From positions 6,960,501 through 7,024,500 of the forward strand of contig NZ_CP012670.1 of the NCBI RefSeq assembly GCF_004135735.1: a stretch of 64,000 bases of DNA, in the 5' to 3' direction. This stretch comes from Sorangium cellulosum. Its GTDB lineage: Bacteria > Myxococcota_A > Polyangia > Polyangiales > Polyangiaceae. Under the pieces are notes generated by a model. That model had not been told where the DNA came from. It made no database searches and saw only the letters and a program-made list of their open reading frames with translations. The position numbers and the translations under genes are program-made. Positions 62,605 through 64,000 of this stretch are shown in pieces (within the stretch, counting starts at the first letter, position 1; each line of letters begins with the position of its first letter).

Positions 62605-64000
62605 ATGCCTGCGAACAGGACCTGGCTGTCCGCCCGACGGACCGCGCTTGCGACTCTCGGAATCTCCTGGTGCGTGCTGCTCGGCGGAGTTGCCGCATGC
62701 GGTGACGACTCCGAGGCCACGTCGGGGCCGGGAGGCGGCGGGGGTGCGGGTGGCGCGCCCTCGACGAGCAGCAGCGGCGGGGGCGGCGAAGGCACCGGTG
62801 GCGAGGACGGCACCGGCGGCGAGGGTGGCGAGGACGGCACCGGCGGCGCCGGCGGCGAGGACGGCACCGGCGGCGCCGGCGGCGAGGACGGCACCGGCGG
62901 CGCCGGCGGCGAGGACGGCACCGGCGGCGAGGACGGCACCGGCGGCGCCGGCGGCGAGGACGGCACCGGCGGCGCCGGCGGCGAGGACGGCACCGGCGGC
63001 GCCGGCGGCGAGGACGGCACCGGCGGCGAGGAGCCCTGGGCGCGCGGGTTCGCGGGCGTCGTGGCGCTCGACGAGGCCGCGGACGATCGCTTCTGGGCCG
63101 TGGCGTTCGACGCCGAGTCCAGGGCCTACGCAGCGGGGCACGTGGCCGTGGGGAGCGACACCTACATGGCGGTGGCGCGCTTCAACACCGACGGCTCGTT
63201 CGACACGACCTTCGGCACGAACGGGATCGCGAGGGTCAACGTGGTCGCGGGCGGACCCGCGGAGACCGCGCGCGGCATCGTCCTGCAGTCCGACGGCAAG
63301 GTCGTGCTCGCCGGCAACGTCGAGCACGACCCGAGCCTGACGCAGCCCGACGCGGATCTCGCGGTCGTGCGGTTCAACGCCGATGGCACGCTCGACACGA
63401 CCTTCGGCACGGACGGCATCGCCATCCACGATCTCGGCGCCGGCGAGGGCAACACCGGCGACATGCTCTGGAACGTCGACCGCGACGCCGACGATCGGCT
63501 GGTCCTCTTCGCCAGCAAGAAGGCGGCCGACCGCGCCGACCGAGACCGCGCGATCGTGCGGCTCACCGCCAGCGGCGCGCTGGACACCACCTTCGCGACC
63601 GACGGCGTCCACACGCTCGACGTCGACGGCCTGAACCTGGGCGACAACCCGCGCAACGGGTTCGTGCAGGCCGACGGGAAGATCGTCTCCTCCGGCTACA
63701 CGAACGTGGGCGGCAGGAACCAGATCGTGCTGCTGCGGCTGAACGCGGACGGGACCCCCGACACGACCTTCTCCGCGGACGGCGTCGTGAGGCTCTCGCC
63801 GTTCCCCGTGGGCATGGCCGAGGCCTACGGCGCGGCCCGCCAGTCGGACGGCAAGTACGTGACCACCGGCTACGGGCGCGCCGAGGAGAGCGGCGCCGTG
63901 GATCTCGTGTCCTTCCGCGTCACGGCCGCGGGCGGGTTCGACGCGTCCTGGGGCGTGAACGGCGGCGTCCTGCTCGACGTGGCCGGCGACAACGACCGCG
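62605..64000 (+). CDS. Surface lipoprotein with delta-60 repeats (3' end outside window)
   Basis: The frame is open from ATG 62605 to the window end (465 codons), so the gene is cut off. AAGGAG nine bases upstream fixes the start. The signal peptide ends in LLGGVAACG (Cys32), then a Gly/Ser linker typical of myxobacterial lipoproteins. Residues about 65-142 are GTGGAGGED-type repeats from a 27-bp minisatellite. Then come delta-60 propeller units marked by F(N/D)xDGxxDTTFGT(N/D)G, followed by LQSDGKVVLAG, ADGKIVSSG and QSDGKYVTTG. Such proteins are exported beta-propellers whose ligands are unknown. Confidence 0.88.
   Translation, partial: MPANRTWLSARRTALATLGISWCVLLGGVAACGDDSEATSGPGGGGGAGGAPSTSSSGGGGEGTGGEDGTGGEGGEDGTGGAGGEDGTGGAGGEDGTGGAGGEDGTGGEDGTGGAGGEDGTGGAGGEDGTGGAGGEDGTGGEEPWARGFAGVVALDEAADDRFWAVAFDAESRAYAAGHVAVGSDTYMAVARFNTDGSFDTTFGTNGIARVNVVAGGPAETARGIVLQSDGKVVLAGNVEHDPSLTQPDADLAVVRFNADGTLDTTFGTDGIAIHDLGAGEGNTGDMLWNVDRDADDRLVLFASKKAADRADRDRAIVRLTASGALDTTFATDGVHTLDVDGLNLGDNPRNGFVQADGKIVSSGYTNVGGRNQIVLLRLNADGTPDTTFSADGVVRLSPFPVGMAEAYGAARQSDGKYVTTGYGRAEESGAVDLVSFRVTAAGGFDASWGVNGGVLLDVAGDNDR
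62794..63030. repeat. 27-bp in-frame repeats in the lipoprotein linker
   Basis: GGCACCGGCGGCGCCGGCGG plus CGAGGAC units of 27 bp, some shortened to 15 or 18 bp, run head to tail for about 235 bases. They code Gly-rich GTGGAGGED repeats. Confidence 0.93.

Overview
The window is about 73% G+C, gene-dense, and uses many GTG starts. No plasmid, phage or insertion-sequence gene is visible. Myxobacterial traits are: two PilZ proteins of the 'NISKGGMFI' type, an AglZ/FrzS-like pseudo-receiver coiled-coil protein, several lipoproteins with Gly/Ala-rich linkers, a delta-60 repeat surface lipoprotein, and abundant in-frame minisatellites. Together these suggest a Polyangiales (Sorangium-like) myxobacterial chromosome. 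That assignment is inference; no marker gene proves the species.

Layout. 1-10 kb: the 3' end of a large unknown protein, a GNAT acetyltransferase, an MFS exporter, an M14-like carboxypeptidase with a substituted zinc ligand, a Uma2 nuclease-like protein, a membrane-fused spermidine-synthase-like protein and an OmpA protein. 10-20 kb: larE, ppsR, dnaJ, an acyl-CoA synthetase divergent from a PilZ gene, a TPR lipoprotein, a hemerythrin and a second TPR protein. 20-30 kb: a second PilZ gene, an ECF sigma / FecR-like anti-sigma pair, a purine nucleoside phosphorylase/cytidine deaminase operon, the AglZ/FrzS-like protein and 6-phosphofructokinase. 30-37 kb: a flippase-like membrane protein, an HtrA lipoprotein protease, proC, a one-heme lipoprotein, the RNase P RNA gene with promoter and terminator, rpoH and an ErpA/IscA iron-sulfur carrier. 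37-45 kb: a SahR-like regulator overlapping metH (methyl cycle), a methyltransferase, a GST and a DUF3025 protein. 45-50 kb: a ferredoxin/metallo-beta-lactamase protein, then ureide catabolism (allB, an allantoicase-OHCU decarboxylase fusion, a 37-residue membrane protein, uraH). 50-64 kb: PhoD phosphatase, a zinc-ribbon membrane protein coupled to a beta-propeller protein, hisF coupled to a low-complexity membrane protein, a TerB-like protein, a membrane protein, an aldo/keto reductase and the start of a delta-60 repeat lipoprotein.

Functional links. uraH, the UraD domain, allB and the allantoicase domain cover 5-hydroxyisourate to ureidoglycolate plus urea; uricase is not in the window. sahR and metH share a 4-base overlap, which fits control of methionine synthase by S-adenosylhomocysteine. 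punA and cdd form a nucleoside-salvage pair. rpoH, dnaJ and htrA are stress genes but are scattered.

The least expected material is non-coding: four long nested inverted repeats (116-153 bp) in intergenic gaps; a five-copy array with exact 19-bp period centred on CGATCGA, touching one of those palindromes; tandem arrays in which a gene's stop codon is itself part of the repeat; and putative -10 boxes only 6-8 bases ahead of several start codons, which suggests leaderless transcripts. I saw no tRNA, rRNA, CRISPR array or prophage.
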